The translations under genes were made by a program, and so were the position numbers. From NCBI RefSeq assembly GCF_033958435.1, contig NC_134158.1:6405837-6469836 (forward strand): DNA of 64,000 nt. The letters run 5' to 3'. This DNA is from Carettochelys insculpta (Eukaryota > Chordata > Testudines > Carettochelyidae). The notes under the pieces are model-generated. The model ran no database searches, had not been told where the DNA came from, and saw only the letters and a program-made list of their open reading frames with translations. This document shows, one piece after another, positions 1 to 11,470 of the stretch (positions are counted from its first letter, which is position 1; every line of letters begins with the position of its first letter).

Positions 1-549
1 AAAATCTAGATGCCAGTAAACGCCTCTAGGACAGCGCTTGCATTGTAACAGATGGGTGATAAGGTTGTGGCTCACCCTAAAGCGAAAGGAATTGGCAGGG
101 TGTGATCAAAGGGCTTGTATCTCCCCAGCACACGGCTCCCCCCAGGAAGCTTGTCTTCCTAACCCCTGAATGAAGGACACGGCCTCCCTTCAAGGACAGA
201 CACAGAAGCAGCAAAACCAAAAAACAATTATTTACAAGAGGTGACAGTGTATTTAATAGAGCAAAACCTCTATACCCACATCTGTGAAAAGCCATTAGAA
301 CAGAACAGCTGCTTAACACCAACCCTGAGCATCCCGGGAGCACCAGCCAGTGGAGCTCCTGTTCAGAAGCAGGCGTCCACCTCTACTGACAGGCACACGC
401 GCTCCTAAATAAGGGACTGACCTTTCTGCTTAGGGTGGGCTGCTGTTTGTAACGGGCCTTTTCCACCCTGACTGAATAGACCTTGTCAGCTCTGGCCCTC
501 CCTTTCACTGGGACCTCCTCCTTAAATACCCCTCTGAAACCACCCCCCC

Positions 550-655
550 ACTCATGCATCTGACAGAGCAGGTCTTTGCCCATGAAAGCTCATGCTCCAA
601 AATATCTTTTTGTCTATAAGGTGCCACAAGGCTTCTTGTTCTTCTTTTCAGGCAT
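550..655 (+). repeat. solo 3' tail, second subtype
   Basis: CATGAAAGCTCATGCTCCAA, AATATC and CTATAAGGTGCCACAAGGCT: the second tail subtype, as at 27,895. Confidence 0.6.
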
Positions 656-1619
656 CTCACCCTTTCTGCTTTTCCACAAACCTCTCCATCCACTCCACTC
701 TCAGCCTGCTGGTTGTTGGTCTTACGTACCTATGGCTCTCCCTCCAGCCTAACTCACCAGCATTGTTTAGGAGCCCAGCTAAGCCAACTTCCAGGTATGA
801 GCTTATTTTCTTTTCCATATAAAGCCTTCCTTTTTTCTTAGCATACCCGTAGAGCGGTTCTCCCTGAAGGGGTGGCACAATTTGAGAAGTCCCACCGCAG
901 TGCAGACAAGGAGAGACAAAGAAGAGCATCAGAAATGGCCATCAAAAACAGGGAACGGTCAGACATCAACCAGCTCACAACTAGGAGTGTGACAGGAAGA
1001 CGTCCTACTTGTTATCAATGGACCGCCAAGAGAGGAGACTTCTTAACTAGCTTCCCCCTGTGACACCAGACCTATTTTGAGGTCGGAAAAGTGCCTCCCT
1101 GGATAATTTTCCACCTAAATTTAGGCTGCTTCATCCCGTTCCCTTGGCCATTTTGGTCAGCCATGTTGTTTTTTCTAAATTTAAACTATCCTTAATTTCT
1201 ATTCAATTACAACCTTAATCTTAAAACTAATGACTATTTAATGCAAACTATTAATTAAGTGTTTTTAAGCCTTTTCCAAGATTTTTCTGCAAGTCTCTCT
1301 CCAAGGGCTGCAAAGCACCTCCAAATAGCCCAAGGAAATCTCATTACATTGTCACATCGGCCATTCGGCTCTATTAAAGTGCTGCAATGGGACAGCCAGC
1401 TCAGTCCTCAGGGCTGTACCTCCTCCCCGTTCAGTGGGATCTCTTCACTGGCCTCTCTGTTGAGTTTCTGAGCTCCTGCCAGCATTCCCTGCGAGGCAGA
1501 TGCTTGAACAGCCACTGGGAAAGATTCAAATGCCGCCCAGCTGATTAGCAACGTGCCCGCAGCCTGTGTTTCTAACGGTGGTATACAGCTACACATGCCT
1601 TAATGCACCTAAAACTTAT

Positions 1620-1795
1620 TCTGCACATGGTATAAGTTGCCCGGGGAGGTTGTGGAATCTTCATCATTGGAGATATTGAAGAGCCGGTTAGATAAATTAG
1701 ATAAATATGTGCTTTGTCCGGCTAGGAGTACAGGGAGTGGACTTGGGAACCTCTCAAGGTCCTTCCCAGTTCTAGTGTTCTAGGAGTCTATGGAT
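1620..1795 (+). mobile_element. CR1 LINE 3' tail
   Basis: TGCCCGGGGAGGTTGTGGAA, then TCATCATTGGAGATATTGAA and AACCTCTCAAGGTCCTTCCC-AGTTCTAGTGTTCTA: the end of the second CR1 subfamily. It lies just beyond the IgSF gene stop codon and may supply its 3' UTR. Confidence 0.7.
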
Positions 1796-1804
1796 GGGAA
1801 AAAA

Positions 1805-2013
1805 TTAGAGGGAATGTTGCTTCTGGCCACATGATGCTGCGAGACGGGCTAGCTGGCACGTGGGTGAGTCCCCTGGGTTCGAGATCCCTTCCTCTTCACA
1901 ACGATGATGGCTCTGTGGTCTTTCCTCACGTTTGCAGCAAACACAAAAGACAGCAAAGATAAGGAAAGTGGAGAATGCCAGCGAGGCCCACAGGCCGTAA
2001 TGGCCCCTTGGCT
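1805..2013 (-). CDS. IgSF gene exon 3 (transmembrane and cytoplasmic tail)
   Basis: The exon follows an acceptor CTTTCCAG and opens in phase 1 with EPRGHYG, then a hydrophobic stretch (LWASLAFSTFLIFAVFCVCC) and a basic stop-transfer KREER. The frame stays open to TAA at 1807-1805. There is no charged residue in the membrane span, unlike activating receptors that pair with ITAM adaptors. No ITIM or ITAM tyrosine is seen in the tail. Confidence 0.55.
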
Positions 2014-5000
2014 CTGGAAAGGAGAACAGTCATCTTAGACACAACTGACCGAAGAACGGAAGGACGGCCCAGGGTCTAACACCCTTACCCGGTACTTGAG
2101 AGAGGAGTCAGCAGTTCTCTGCTCTACCATTCCGACCCCCTCCCTACCTCGATTCCCCAGCTGTGCATTGTGGGTAATCACATGGCCCTATCCCAGGGGA
2201 TGCTGGGAGGCTGACAGATGCCCACACCGTAAGCCAACAAGCAGCCCTCTGTCATCTCAATAGGCTGCGAGATTGTTGAAAGCAAGACAATCTCCCAGGA
2301 GAGGGAAGTTTTGCTAACCCTGCTCGGTACCGAGGATGTGCAGGTTGTGCTGACTGAACCGCAGCAGCGTTTGGATTGGATGCAGAGGGAGCACGTGGCT
2401 CTCCCAGGAAACGTGTGTTGCCCTTCACTTCCAGCAGCTCTGCTCTGTGTGCATCAGTTTAGTAAGGCCGGGAGGGAAAAAAAAACCTCCGCGGCTGAAA
2501 ACCAGCGGAATTGGGCAACCCTGCGTCCGGGCAGCGGCAAACAAAACGGCTCGAGGGCCGCACGTGGAAACCCCGGGGGCTGCACGCGGCCGTCGGCTGC
2601 GGGTTGCCCACCACCACTGAGCAGCACTGAGAAATTTGCAAAGACGAGCGCCACCATGGAAATAAAATGGGAAGGAAAAAAAAAAAAAATGGTTTAGGGC
2701 TGCAGGTTTATCCCCGTCCCTCTGACCCTGCACCCCCAGTGCCGTGACCTGGTGCACGGTGTGGCTCAGAACGGGGGACGGCTGGGCTGACTCCAGGCTG
2801 GACAGGGTAAGGGGCAGCCCTGCAGGGCAGGCATTGTCACTGTGGGGTGAGTGCAGGGTGGGCTGATTCTCCAGCCCTGTTCTCATCCAGCCTGGCTGGC
2901 TCCAGACTCTGCCCCACGCCTGCCCCACATGGTGGTGGGATACGGGGCAGTTGCTGTGGAGTCCAGCAACTTAAAAGGGGCCCGAGGCTCCCAGCCACCA
3001 CCACTGCTGCAGCCAGAGTACCAGGTCCCTTGGAACTGCGGCTGGAGCACCACACCAGGTGGTCCACGGGGCTCGGGTGGGGAGGCCCACATTGCAGAGG
3101 ACTGGCTGCCCTGAGTCCTACCCCTTCCAAGGCCCTGAATATGGGGCTGCCCCCCACACCCAGAGCCCATCGTGGCTGTAAGCCCTGCCCCCACACATCT
3201 CCCCCAGGGCGGCATCTTGCCCTCTCTACCACCACGTGGATAAAATAAAACCCCGTAAATAAGACAAACATTAAAAAAAGTTCAGGGGGCTCTAACTCTC
3301 CAACAGCCCCCAGGGCCTGGTGGTCACGGACCTGAAGTGAGGAAAGCACCCGGAGTTCTCGGGAGGAAGGGATCAGGTGCTAACCAGGTGCTGCGCCATC
3401 CCACGGGGCAGGGCTCCTGTAAAGAGACTCAGGTCATTAATACTTACCCCGCTCTGGAGAGTCATTGGAAGGCATCCCTCGGCTATCTCCTTCTCCAGCT
3501 GAATCAGCAGGCCCTGCTCCGGCAGTGGGAGACTCCCATATAGGAGGTAGCGATGAGACAGGATCTGCAGGCAAACCAGTAGGCCATAGAACGTAAGCCA
3601 ACGTAAGCCACCATTAGATCAGCAGGTCTGGCCCAATTCCTGTGTAACCCAGGACAGAGAACCTCATCCAAGGGTTCCTGCATCCAGCCCACATCTGATG
3701 GCCGAGCTAGCGCAGCTTCCTTCGGTACAGGCATCCGGTCTGTATTTAAAAGCTCCACAGGGGCGTGAAGATGCAAGACACAGCATCTCACCGGCAGCAG
3801 GAATGGCTTTTATCTAGCCCCTTCTCCTCCCCAGCCAATCAGCACAGGACATAAGAGTGGCCGCGCTGGGTCAGATCAAAAGTCCATCTAGCCCAGTGTC
3901 CTGTCTGCTGACAGTGACCGATGCCAGGTGCTCCAGAGGGAGTGAACAGAACAGGGGACAACCATGCGACCGGTCCCCTCATACATTCCCAGCCTCTGAC
4001 AACCAGAGGCTAGGAACACCACCCTGCCCATCATGGCTAATAGCCATTGATGGATACATCCCCCATGAATTTATCTAGCTCCATTTTGAACCCTGCTGAA
4101 GTCCCCGTGTTCACAACCTCCCCTAGCAAGGAGTTCCACAGGCTGACCGTGCTTGGTATGAAGAAAAGCTTCATTTTGTTAGTTTTGAACCTGCTCCCCA
4201 TTAATTGCATTGGTTGACCCCTAGTTCTTACGTTACGGCAACAAGTAAATAACTTTTCCTCATTTACTTTTTCCACCCCACTCGTGATTTTGTAGACCTT
4301 TATCATATCCCCCCCCGATAGTCTCCTCTTTCCTAAGCTGAAAAGTCCCAGCCTTACAAATCCTTCTTCATATGGCTCCATTCCAAACCCCCCATTTTTG
4401 TTGTCCTTTTCCAAAGCCAGGGCACTGCACAGTCCTTTCAGGGTATTTATCCCCACAACATCTCCCCACGCTGTGAAAGGCCTGTGCAGATTTGCACTGT
4501 AAACACCCAAAAATAATTTTTCAATTCACCCAATACAAGTGATCCTCAATACAATACATCCTCTAAAACAAGCCAAAGGAACACGGACCAATGCGTGTTC
4601 ATTTTCATCATCTGAGTCACGGGCCACCAGCCACCAGCCGGAGCTGTGATTTTCTTTGTTGGTGGCTTGGGTTCTGTAGTTTCAGCACCAGGACGTTGCT
4701 CTTTCAATACCTGCGGCTCCACGCCTCACCCCTCTCTGATTTTGGAAGGCACTGTGGATTCTTAATCCTTTACTCGAGCGCTGTAGCTACCTTCAGAAGT
4801 ATCTCATTGGTACCCACTTTGCATTCTGTTAAATCTGCTGTGAAAGCGTATGAACAAATTGTGCTCGTTCATCACCCAAGACTGCTCTAACGAGAGATAT
4901 AGGGCCACAACTCAAGTAAAGCAGACCAGCAGATGTACAATTCTCCCCCAATAAGTCAAGTCACAAAAAACACATACCCAAGCATTGGGAGCATGCAAAC

Positions 5001-8000
5001 ATGTCCTCTAAAATGGTGTCTGAAGCATGACAGGGCATGCAAACATCTAACACACTGGGCATGTACGTATCAGACAATACCAGCTCCTGAAAATCCGTTC
5101 TGACTTTCAGGTGCCATTGAGCACAAGAAGCAGGCAGCCTGACCACCCCCTTAAATGTAAACAAACATTTCTCCAGGTGATTGGCTGAACAAGTAGGAGG
5201 ACTGAGTAGACTTGTAGGCTCTGGCATTTTACCTTGTTTTGTTTTCTGAGCGCAGGGTAACCATCTACACTGGTGAGCTGCACTTTCACGATAAAGGAAT
5301 TGCACAATTGAAGCAAACTGGAACACATTATTTCCTTTATCGTTTTACAGTGCAAATATGTCAGAAAAATATAAAGTGAGCACTGTACTAAAATGCTGCC
5401 TGTGTTACTGAAAACGGAGAAGGAAAAACATATGTCATAAATTTCGATTGGATTCTATGGTTTAGCAGAGGGATTAAAACAGCAATTAACCGCAATTAAC
5501 AAAACAAACCTGCAGTCCTGTAGCACTTGAAAGACTAACCACATAATGGATTAGGTGGTGAGCTTTCGTGGGGCAGACCCACTTCTACAGCTCTGGAACT
5601 AGCGCTGGAGCAAGCTGAAGAAGTGGGTCTGCCCCACAAAAACTCACCACCTAGTCCATTGTTTTGTTAGTCTTTCAAGTGCAGCAGGACTGCTGGTTTG
5701 TTCTCTGAAGACACAGACTCTGTTACTGATCGCATTTCGGTTTTTGAGTTACTGACGTGCATTCACTGCGATTAATTAGCCGCCCTATTATACCGCGCAT
5801 TGGATGGAGAGGCTCTGTATGAGATCGAACCAGAGCCCCACAGGCCATAAACCTTCAGGCAAGTCACTTGGGAAACTTACCAGGCACCGTCAGATTGATA
5901 CGAGCCATGCAACGTTCATGAAGATCAGTAACAACTCGGTACTCGTCAGCCATCCATTTACTTGCATTCATCACAGTAATGCGGAGGTGGTCTGATAGAG
6001 AGATCCGGCCCTTGAACGTGCTGTTGTAGTAGTGGAGGGTTTCTGTGCTATATAACGCCATGAGCTCCTCGCACTTAGAGGAGGCAGTCTGCATCTTACA
6101 CAAGACACGTGACTTCTCGGTTATATTAATTTCAACATGCTTAGAGGAGCCTTCGGGCACCAACAGGTCATAGAGGGGACAGGCTGCAGGCCCTAGAAGG
6201 AAAAGGTGTACAGGTTGAACCTCTCTAGCCCGGTTCTCTCTGGTCTGGCAATACCCATAATCCAGCATGATTTCAGTTAGCCTGGCTATGCCCAAGTTTC
6301 CCACACTCCCATAAAGTTTGTTTCCAGTGACCAGTCCCTGGCTCTCAGTGTTCTGTGCTGCTATTCAGCTGTAATTTACCCTTAAGTGTCTTTTAAGAGC
6401 CCAGTAAGCAGTGGAAGTGTTGGTAACATGCTAGACAATATTCACCTCCGGTCATCCAGCAACTTCTCTCGTCCAGCACCACTCAGGCCCCAAGAGTGCC
6501 AGGCAAGAGAGGCTCAACCTGGATTAGCGACAAGTGGATCCTAAACTGCTCTTGGGGAAGCAGCTGATTTCCACTTGGAAAGGAAGCAGTGGAAGGCGAG
6601 CGGCAGGCCCAGACTGGGGAGCGGCACAAGAGCTGGTAGGAGGTGATGGCTGGGACAGCGGAAGGTGGTTGGTGGGGACTGAGGGCCATCAGAAATGCTG
6701 GGAGTGGAAGGGCAGCTCAGGGTGAGGAAGGCAGAGGGCTGCAGGGCTGGACTGAGGGGCACTGCAGGGCAACTCTGGGCTGGAATGGAGGTGGGAGCCG
6801 GTGGGGGGGGAGGCTAGAGGGGCATTCACGGCGCGGGAGACCCCAGGCTCTAACAGAAAAGCAGGGAGTGAAGATCAGGACAGAGAGGCGGCAGCGGGGC
6901 AAGGAGGGGACCAGGACTAAGGGGTACTGATGAAACTTGGTGTTCTTCAAGCTCTGACCTCCTCCTCTCACCCAAGGCAACATCAACATCCCTCAGTCCC
7001 AGTCGACTGCGAGATACCCCCTGCTATTGCTAGAGACCTGCGGCTGTGATCCTAGCTCAGCCCCACCCTGAGGATTTGGGTCACCCTTAAACATCTGCAC
7101 TGCATAGGGCGCCATTAAATCGGAGGCACCGCTGTGGTCCTCTCTCCTGTTTCTCACGCCCCTCCCACAGCTCCTGTCCCCACAGCCCTGCCCCACAGAG
7201 TGGCTGCCCCTGCTTGGTTCAGGTGCTCGGGCTGCATAAGGCACCATGAATCTCAAGGACGGCCTTGCCCGTGGTAATCAGGGGCCAGGGTTTGCAGGGC
7301 TGGATTCTCGACTCATTTAATCAGCTGGTTCAGAGCTACATCTAGCAGGGCCTCCTGGCCCACTCCCCAACCTGTCTAACGTCGTCCGAACTGATGGACA
7401 TTTCAGCTGTGTTCATATGAAAAAAGCCCTTTTGGCACTTGTAAGAAAATAAGCCTGTGGGATGTAAAAACTTCATTAATCAGTATAGAAATGGGAATAC
7501 GCGGGACATAAAAAAACAGAAACAGATTTCAGTATTGTAATAGATGACAATTTTGGACCTCTGTGCTTTATAGATTGAGTCTGTTCTGGTCGGGCTATGG
7601 TCTGAAGAAGTGGGTCTGTCCCACAAAAGCTCACCTAATACATGATTTCGTTAGTCTTTAAAGTGCTACTGGACTGCTTTTTTGTTTTGATGGCACTTTA
7701 ATGAGATGGATGAGCTTGAGACCCAGGTCTGGTCTACACTGGGGAACTAAGTCGATCCCAGATACGCAATTCCAGCCACACTGTTAGCGTAGCTAGAACT
7801 GACGTATCAGCCTTGGGCTCGCGCTAACTCCACAAGGCAATGCGGAGTACCAGGGTCGACGGCCGAGCCCAGAGAAATGGATTTTGCTGCGTCTTCACTG
7901 GTGAGGCAAAAATCGATCTCCTAAAGATTGACTGTGGCATACCAGCCCCCGGGGAAGTACAGACATAGACCCCAGCCACCAACTGTCCTGCAGCCCCCTG

Positions 8001-9607
8001 ATGAAATTTCATGCTGACCCGGGGACCCACCCCTCACTTTGTGCACGCTTGATCTAGAGCCCTCAGCACTGCCCCATGCAGCACTTCAGAGAGCCCCAAA
8101 GCAGCTCCACTCTGAAAAAACATCTGGCTTTAAGTGTCCAGATTGTGGGTGGTGCAGGTGAGCAAGATGCAAAGGTAAATACAACTGGGGGGGGCAATAG
8201 CTTAGGTGGGCCCTCAGGCAAGGAGTGTGGGGAACCTCGATTCCACACCCTGGAAGGGGCAGGGCCAGGTTCAACAACCCTCAGCGCTGCACAGATCAGC
8301 GTGCTGGACAATTCCCCCTCACACCTTCAAAGCGCCAGCTCCTGTCCAGATCCCCACTTCACCGGCCCAAAAAAAAAATTAACCAGTGTCTTGGATCCAT
8401 CCCTCATCAGAGACATGCTGTTCGCAGACGATGCTGCTGTAGAGTCTCACACAGAAGACCAGCTTCAAAAACTGCTGGATCAGCTCTCCAAAGCATGCGA
8501 GGACTTTGGGCTTACAATCAGCCTAAAGAAGACAAACGTACTCGGTCAGGACGTTGCTGTTTCTCCATCAATCAGCATTGACAACTATACGTTAGAGGTC
8601 ATCCACGAGTTCGTTTACCTCGGGTCCACCATCACTGACACCCTGTCATTGGACACAGCTAAATAGGAGGGTCGGAAAAGCGGCTACAACTCTGTCCAGA
8701 CTCAGCAAGAGAGCGTGGAATAACAACAAGCTGTACACTCACACCAAAATGCAAGTCTACAGAGCCTGCATCCTCAGCACCCTCCTTTACGGCACCGAGA
8801 CTTGGACCCTGTACGCCCACCAGGAAAAGAGGCTGAACGTCTTCCACTTGTGCTGCCTCAGGCGCATCCTTGGAATATCATGGAAGGACAGAGTGACCAA
8901 CACCGCCATCCTCGAGCAAGCTGGAATCCCAGCCATGCACACCCTCCTCAGGCAGCGTTGGCTCCGCTGGCTTGGCCACGTCCACAGGATGAATGATGGA
9001 AGGATTCCAAAAGACATCCTGTATGGTGAGCTAGCCTCTGGCAAAAGACCTCCCGGACGCCCCCAGTTGCACTACAAAGATGTCTGCAAGAGAGACCTCA
9101 GAGAGGTAGACATCGAGCTGGACAACTGGGAAGAGCTAGCAGACGACCGCAGCAGATGGAGGCAGGGGTTACACAAGGGCCTTCAGAAGGGCGAGTTGAA
9201 GATCAGACAGCTAGCAGAGGAGAAGCGAGCGCACAGAAAGCACACTAAGGACTTGCCAGACACCCACCACATCTGCAAGAGATGCAGCAAGGACTGTCAC
9301 TCTCGTGTGGGCCTTCATAGTCACAGTAGACGCTGTAAATGAAGTCCTCAATTGAACCTGTAAAGGGCGCGATCCATAGTCTATGCAGACTGAAGGATGC
9401 CACTAAAGCCATTTCTTCCAACCAGCCCCGCCCAACCAAGTAGTTTAAACAACTGTGTTGCAATGGGAGAAAAAGAAATGCGTGTCTGAAAATTGTAGGT
9501 ACCGGAGGTACTTGGAATATCTTTTTTGTTTTGTATAAGAAAAAGGGGTCCTTGATTTTTAAAAAAAGCTTGAGAAACACTGCCCGGGAGCATTGCTGTA
9601 CAAAGTG

Positions 9608-9638
<31 letters not shown>

Positions 9639-10122
9639 GTCGTGTGAGGGGGGGGCTGCGCAACACCACCAGCTGCTGTGGCTCAGGCTCATCCAGCCCA
9701 TTAAACACGTTGCCCGGTGTGACTGTTTTTCTGGCTGTGCATTCACATTGCCAGACCGAGCCAGGCAGTTTTGATACTCTACAGCCAATTTCTGGCAGTG
9801 GCTCAAAGGATTTGTTTGCTTTGCTGCCCCCCCCCATGAAGACAGTGGAAATTTCTCTCGGCTGTGGATGACATCAGCCAGCTGGGGGCCGAAGGGGGAA
9901 GTCGCTGCTAACTGCGGGGAGGAAAAGTGGTGCGCAGCTTTAAAAAGTTTGGTTCCCCCGGAATGGAATAGAGCCGCCCAGCGCTGGACTCCCGGTTCCC
10001 ATCTCCGGCTGCCCCCAGCCCCACTCACCTGCCAGCGCGCAGGGCCATGGAGTCAGCGCGGAGGACCCGAGGAGGAGCAGGCTCGTTAGCCCCCACGTCA
10101 GCCCCACGACGCCCCCCGGCAT
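1805..10122 (-). CDS. single-Ig-domain type I membrane receptor, 3 exons
   Basis: Spliced gene read on the minus strand. Coding exons are 10122-10029 (signal peptide), 6192-5881 (Ig domain) and 2013-1805 (transmembrane plus tail to a TAA at 1807-1805). Both introns are phase 1, the usual phase around Ig exons, and the summed coding length is 615 nt (204 aa) with no internal stop. The predicted product is a type I membrane protein with a signal peptide, one Ig-like domain with four N-glycosylation sequons (NIT, NST, NAS, NLT), a hydrophobic membrane span and a tail of about 45 residues without a tyrosine motif. The plan is like that of NCR3 or CD28-type receptors, but no diagnostic motif of either was seen and the family is unassigned. 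A donor at 1930/1929 (GTGAGG) could instead end exon 3 earlier and lead to further tail exons. The promoter side lies in a CpG island. Exon structure is seen in the sequence; immune function is inferred. Confidence 0.6.
3850..4460 (-). mobile_element. CR1 LINE 3' fragment
   Basis: Reverse complement of the same CR1 type as 55,855: the 3' end near 3,850 (GGTCAGATCAAAAGTCCATC) and frame pieces [33 protein letters not shown] and SLWNSLLGEVVNTG on the minus strand. It lies in intron 2 of the IgSF gene. Confidence 0.75.
5505..5705. repeat. head-to-head pair of Penelope-type 3' tails (inverted repeat)
   Basis: A minus copy (TGCAGTCCTGTAGCACTTGA and GAGCTTTCGTGGGGCAGACC) faces a plus copy (GAAGAAGTGGGTCTGCCCCA and TTTTGTTAGTCTTTCAAGTG) across a short spacer. 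The arms are nearly perfect complements of about 75-80 bases. Confidence 0.7.
5881..6192 (-). CDS. IgSF gene exon 2 (Ig-like domain)
   Basis: A 312-nt exon, phase 1 to phase 1, between an acceptor (CTTTTCCTTCTAG) and a donor (CCTG/GTAAGT). It encodes about 104 residues with Ig features: a B-strand-like cysteine (VLCKM), a D/E-strand-like segment (FKGRISLSDHLRITV), a degenerate D-x-G-x-Y-x-C region (WMADEYRVV, so no cysteine at the canonical F-strand position) and a final strand RINLTV. Four N-glycosylation sequons lie within it. Other cysteines (SKCEEL, ERCMAR) may form a non-canonical disulfide. Confidence 0.6.
6212..6500. mobile_element. TIR element, GGTTGAACCTCTCTA family
   Basis: Begins ACAGGTTGAACCTCTCTAGC and carries CCCATAAAGTTTGTTTCCAG and GTGGAAGTGTTGGTAACATG. 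Same family at 34,830 (reversed) and 55,105. It directly adjoins the 5' side of the Ig exon, and chance extension of the Ig frame runs into it. Confidence 0.65.
7600..7695 (+). repeat. solo Penelope-type 3' tail
   Basis: TGAAGAAGTGGGTCTGTCCC, then TTCGTTAGTCTTTAAAGTGC and GGACTGCTTTTTTGTTTTGA, matching the end of the element at 58,850. Confidence 0.65.
7725..7975. mobile_element. TIR DNA element, TCTACAC family
   Basis: GGTCTGGTCTACACTGGGGA and CCCAGATACGCAATTCCAGC at the left, and GGGAAGTACAGACATAGACC at the right; same family as 38,622. Confidence 0.55.
8385..9342 (+). mobile_element. non-LTR retrotransposon: RT C-terminal half with zinc-finger tail
   Basis: Two overlapping frames join across one frameshift near 8,660. 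The first carries the RT catalytic box (DMLFADDAA) and LDQLSKACEDFGLTISLKKT. The second carries YRACILSTLLYGTETWTLYA, RRILGISWKDRVTN, LRQRWLRWLGHVHRMNDGRI and a C-terminal zinc-finger-like CKRCSKDCHSRVGLHSHSRRC stretch. The layout fits LINEs with a long RT-connection region and a terminal zinc finger; the clade was not assigned. Lies between exons 1 and 2 of the IgSF gene, opposite strand. The second frame is fully open for 197 codons, so the insertion is fairly young. Confidence 0.75.
9607..9636. repeat. (TG)n microsatellite
   Basis: About 15 uninterrupted TG units. Confidence 0.9.
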
Positions 10123-10720
10123 TGCTCGGCTCCCGGCTTGAAATTCCCGCGAAACTGGGGACCCGGAAAAGGCTCCCGCCGCGCCATGTGACCGGGCGGG
10201 GAGGGGCGCACAGCTGAGCGCTGACACAGCCGGGGGCGGGAGTCCGGGAGAGCGGCTTCGGGTCCTGGGGAGGGGGCCCCCCAGGCGGGTCCGACATCGG
10301 GACCGATCGCGACCCACTGACCCAACTCCCGCGACAGCTGCAATCGCAACCTGAGGCTGAGAAGGGATTTGCGGCTGCGAGCGGTCGCTCGCCCCGCGGG
10401 CGCCCAGCCACGTGTGTAACTGGGCTCACTCGGGCCCCGATCCGGGTGTAGCGCTGGGCCCCCGCCGCAGACCACCTCTCCCCTCCCCCCCTCAGGGCCC
10501 CTACCCACCCATCCCCCCCGGGGGCAGTTCCACTCCACGGGGGTTCGCAGGATCCAGGCCGTCGCTGGGACAGCAGTTTTCGGACACGGCATCTGTGCCC
10601 ACCCCCCGCCCAAAGGCACCCAGAGAACCCAAGCGTCCTGATGCCCCAACCACGAGACGCCACTCTCTTCCCGGAGCGGAGATGCACCTCTCCTAGCGCT
10701 CGAAGGGGCCTCGGGAGGCC
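9880..10720. promoter_or_regulatory. CpG island over the IgSF gene start
   Basis: GC-rich, CpG-dense block (many CGCG, GGGCGG-type Sp1 sites, GACCGGGCGGGG) spanning exon 1 of the minus-strand IgSF gene and about 600 bases upstream. It contrasts sharply with the CpG-poor surroundings and is the best promoter candidate in the window. Confidence 0.6.
10029..10122 (-). CDS. IgSF gene exon 1 (signal peptide)
   Basis: The ATG is at 10122-10120 (minus strand), followed by 31 codons with a hydrophobic core (LTSLLLLGSSAL) and small residues before the junction, as in a signal peptide. The exon ends in a strong donor (GCAG/GTGAGTGG) in phase 1, matching the next exon. It lies inside the CpG island. 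An in-frame upstream ATG extends the frame to 10317, but that extension is arginine/proline-rich and would bury the signal peptide, so the inner ATG is preferred. Confidence 0.6.
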
Positions 10721-10774
10721 AGCCAGCAAGCCCGCCCAGTCCCCCGCCCTCTTGGCAGGACCAAGCACCCTCCC

Positions 10775-10865
10775 TTTTGTTTCCCCCTAAATGGCCCCAT
10801 CGGGGATTGAACTCACAACCCTGGGTTTAGCAGGCCAGTACTCAAACCAGCGGGGCCTCCTGTCT
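10775..10865 (-). repeat. SINE head fragment (Cry-type), reversed
   Basis: CCCTAAATGGCCCCATCGGG-GATTGAACTCACAACCC followed by TAGCAGGCCAGTACTCAAACC is the reverse complement of the tRNA-like SINE head. No tail is present. Confidence 0.6.
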
Positions 10866-11271
10866 GGTTACAGTCCCACCTAAGCAGCTGCTTTGGGGAA
10901 ACCCCCAGAGCAGAGATTTCCTTGGCTTTCCCCAAGGCTTAGAAGCCGGGGGACAGCCTGGCAAGGAGATAGACGGGTGAGGGCTGCTCCCCGGAAGAAG
11001 GAGGGTCACCTACAACAGCTCCCCTGTTCCCCTGGATCCATCTCCCTCCCTGCACGCAGACCAGCTATTATTCCAAGGGGGAAGGGGAGGGAGAGCTTCC
11101 CAAGGCACTGCTGCAAAGGAAGTTCACGGCTTACCGGCTGGAAGGTTCCCCGTTTCCGTTCCGCCACCCCAGCACAAGATCTCCCCTTGGACACCACCAG
11201 ACCACACGCGTCCCAACGTAGAGAAATAAACGCGCCGATTCTACTACACCCGAGAAGCGTGGGACTGGCTT

Positions 11272-11470
11272 CATTAGCATACTGTCCTCTGATTGGACAC
11301 AGGGTAGCGTGTGTAATAGCGTCACAGAGCCGGGAGTAGCGTGCTAACAGTGATCTGCATTACGCGCGGGATTTACGGCACCGCCCTGGAAGCTTGGTGA
11401 TTGGCTGGTTATTAGCATACTGCCCTCTGATTGGACACAGGATAGTGAGTGTATCAGGTTTCCCAGAGCA
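11272..11470. repeat. tandem duplication carrying CCAAT/Y-box-like motifs
   Basis: The segment ATTAGCATACTGTCCTCTGA followed by TTGGACACAGG occurs at about 11,272 and again, with few changes, at about 11,412, a unit of roughly 140 bases. Each copy has CTGATTGG, an inverted CCAAT box, and a third ATTGG lies between them (GTGATTGGCTGG). It is 1.1-1.3 kb upstream of the IgSF gene start. Confidence 0.5.

Noticed and set aside
2837..3349. 170-codon minus-strand frame
   Set aside because: GC-rich chance frame overlapped by open frames on both strands; no motif recognised.
10025..10768. 247-codon minus-strand open frame in the CpG island
   Set aside because: Arginine/proline/glycine-rich composition typical of chance frames in GC-rich DNA; the real exon here is the short signal-peptide frame at 10,122-10,029 in another frame.
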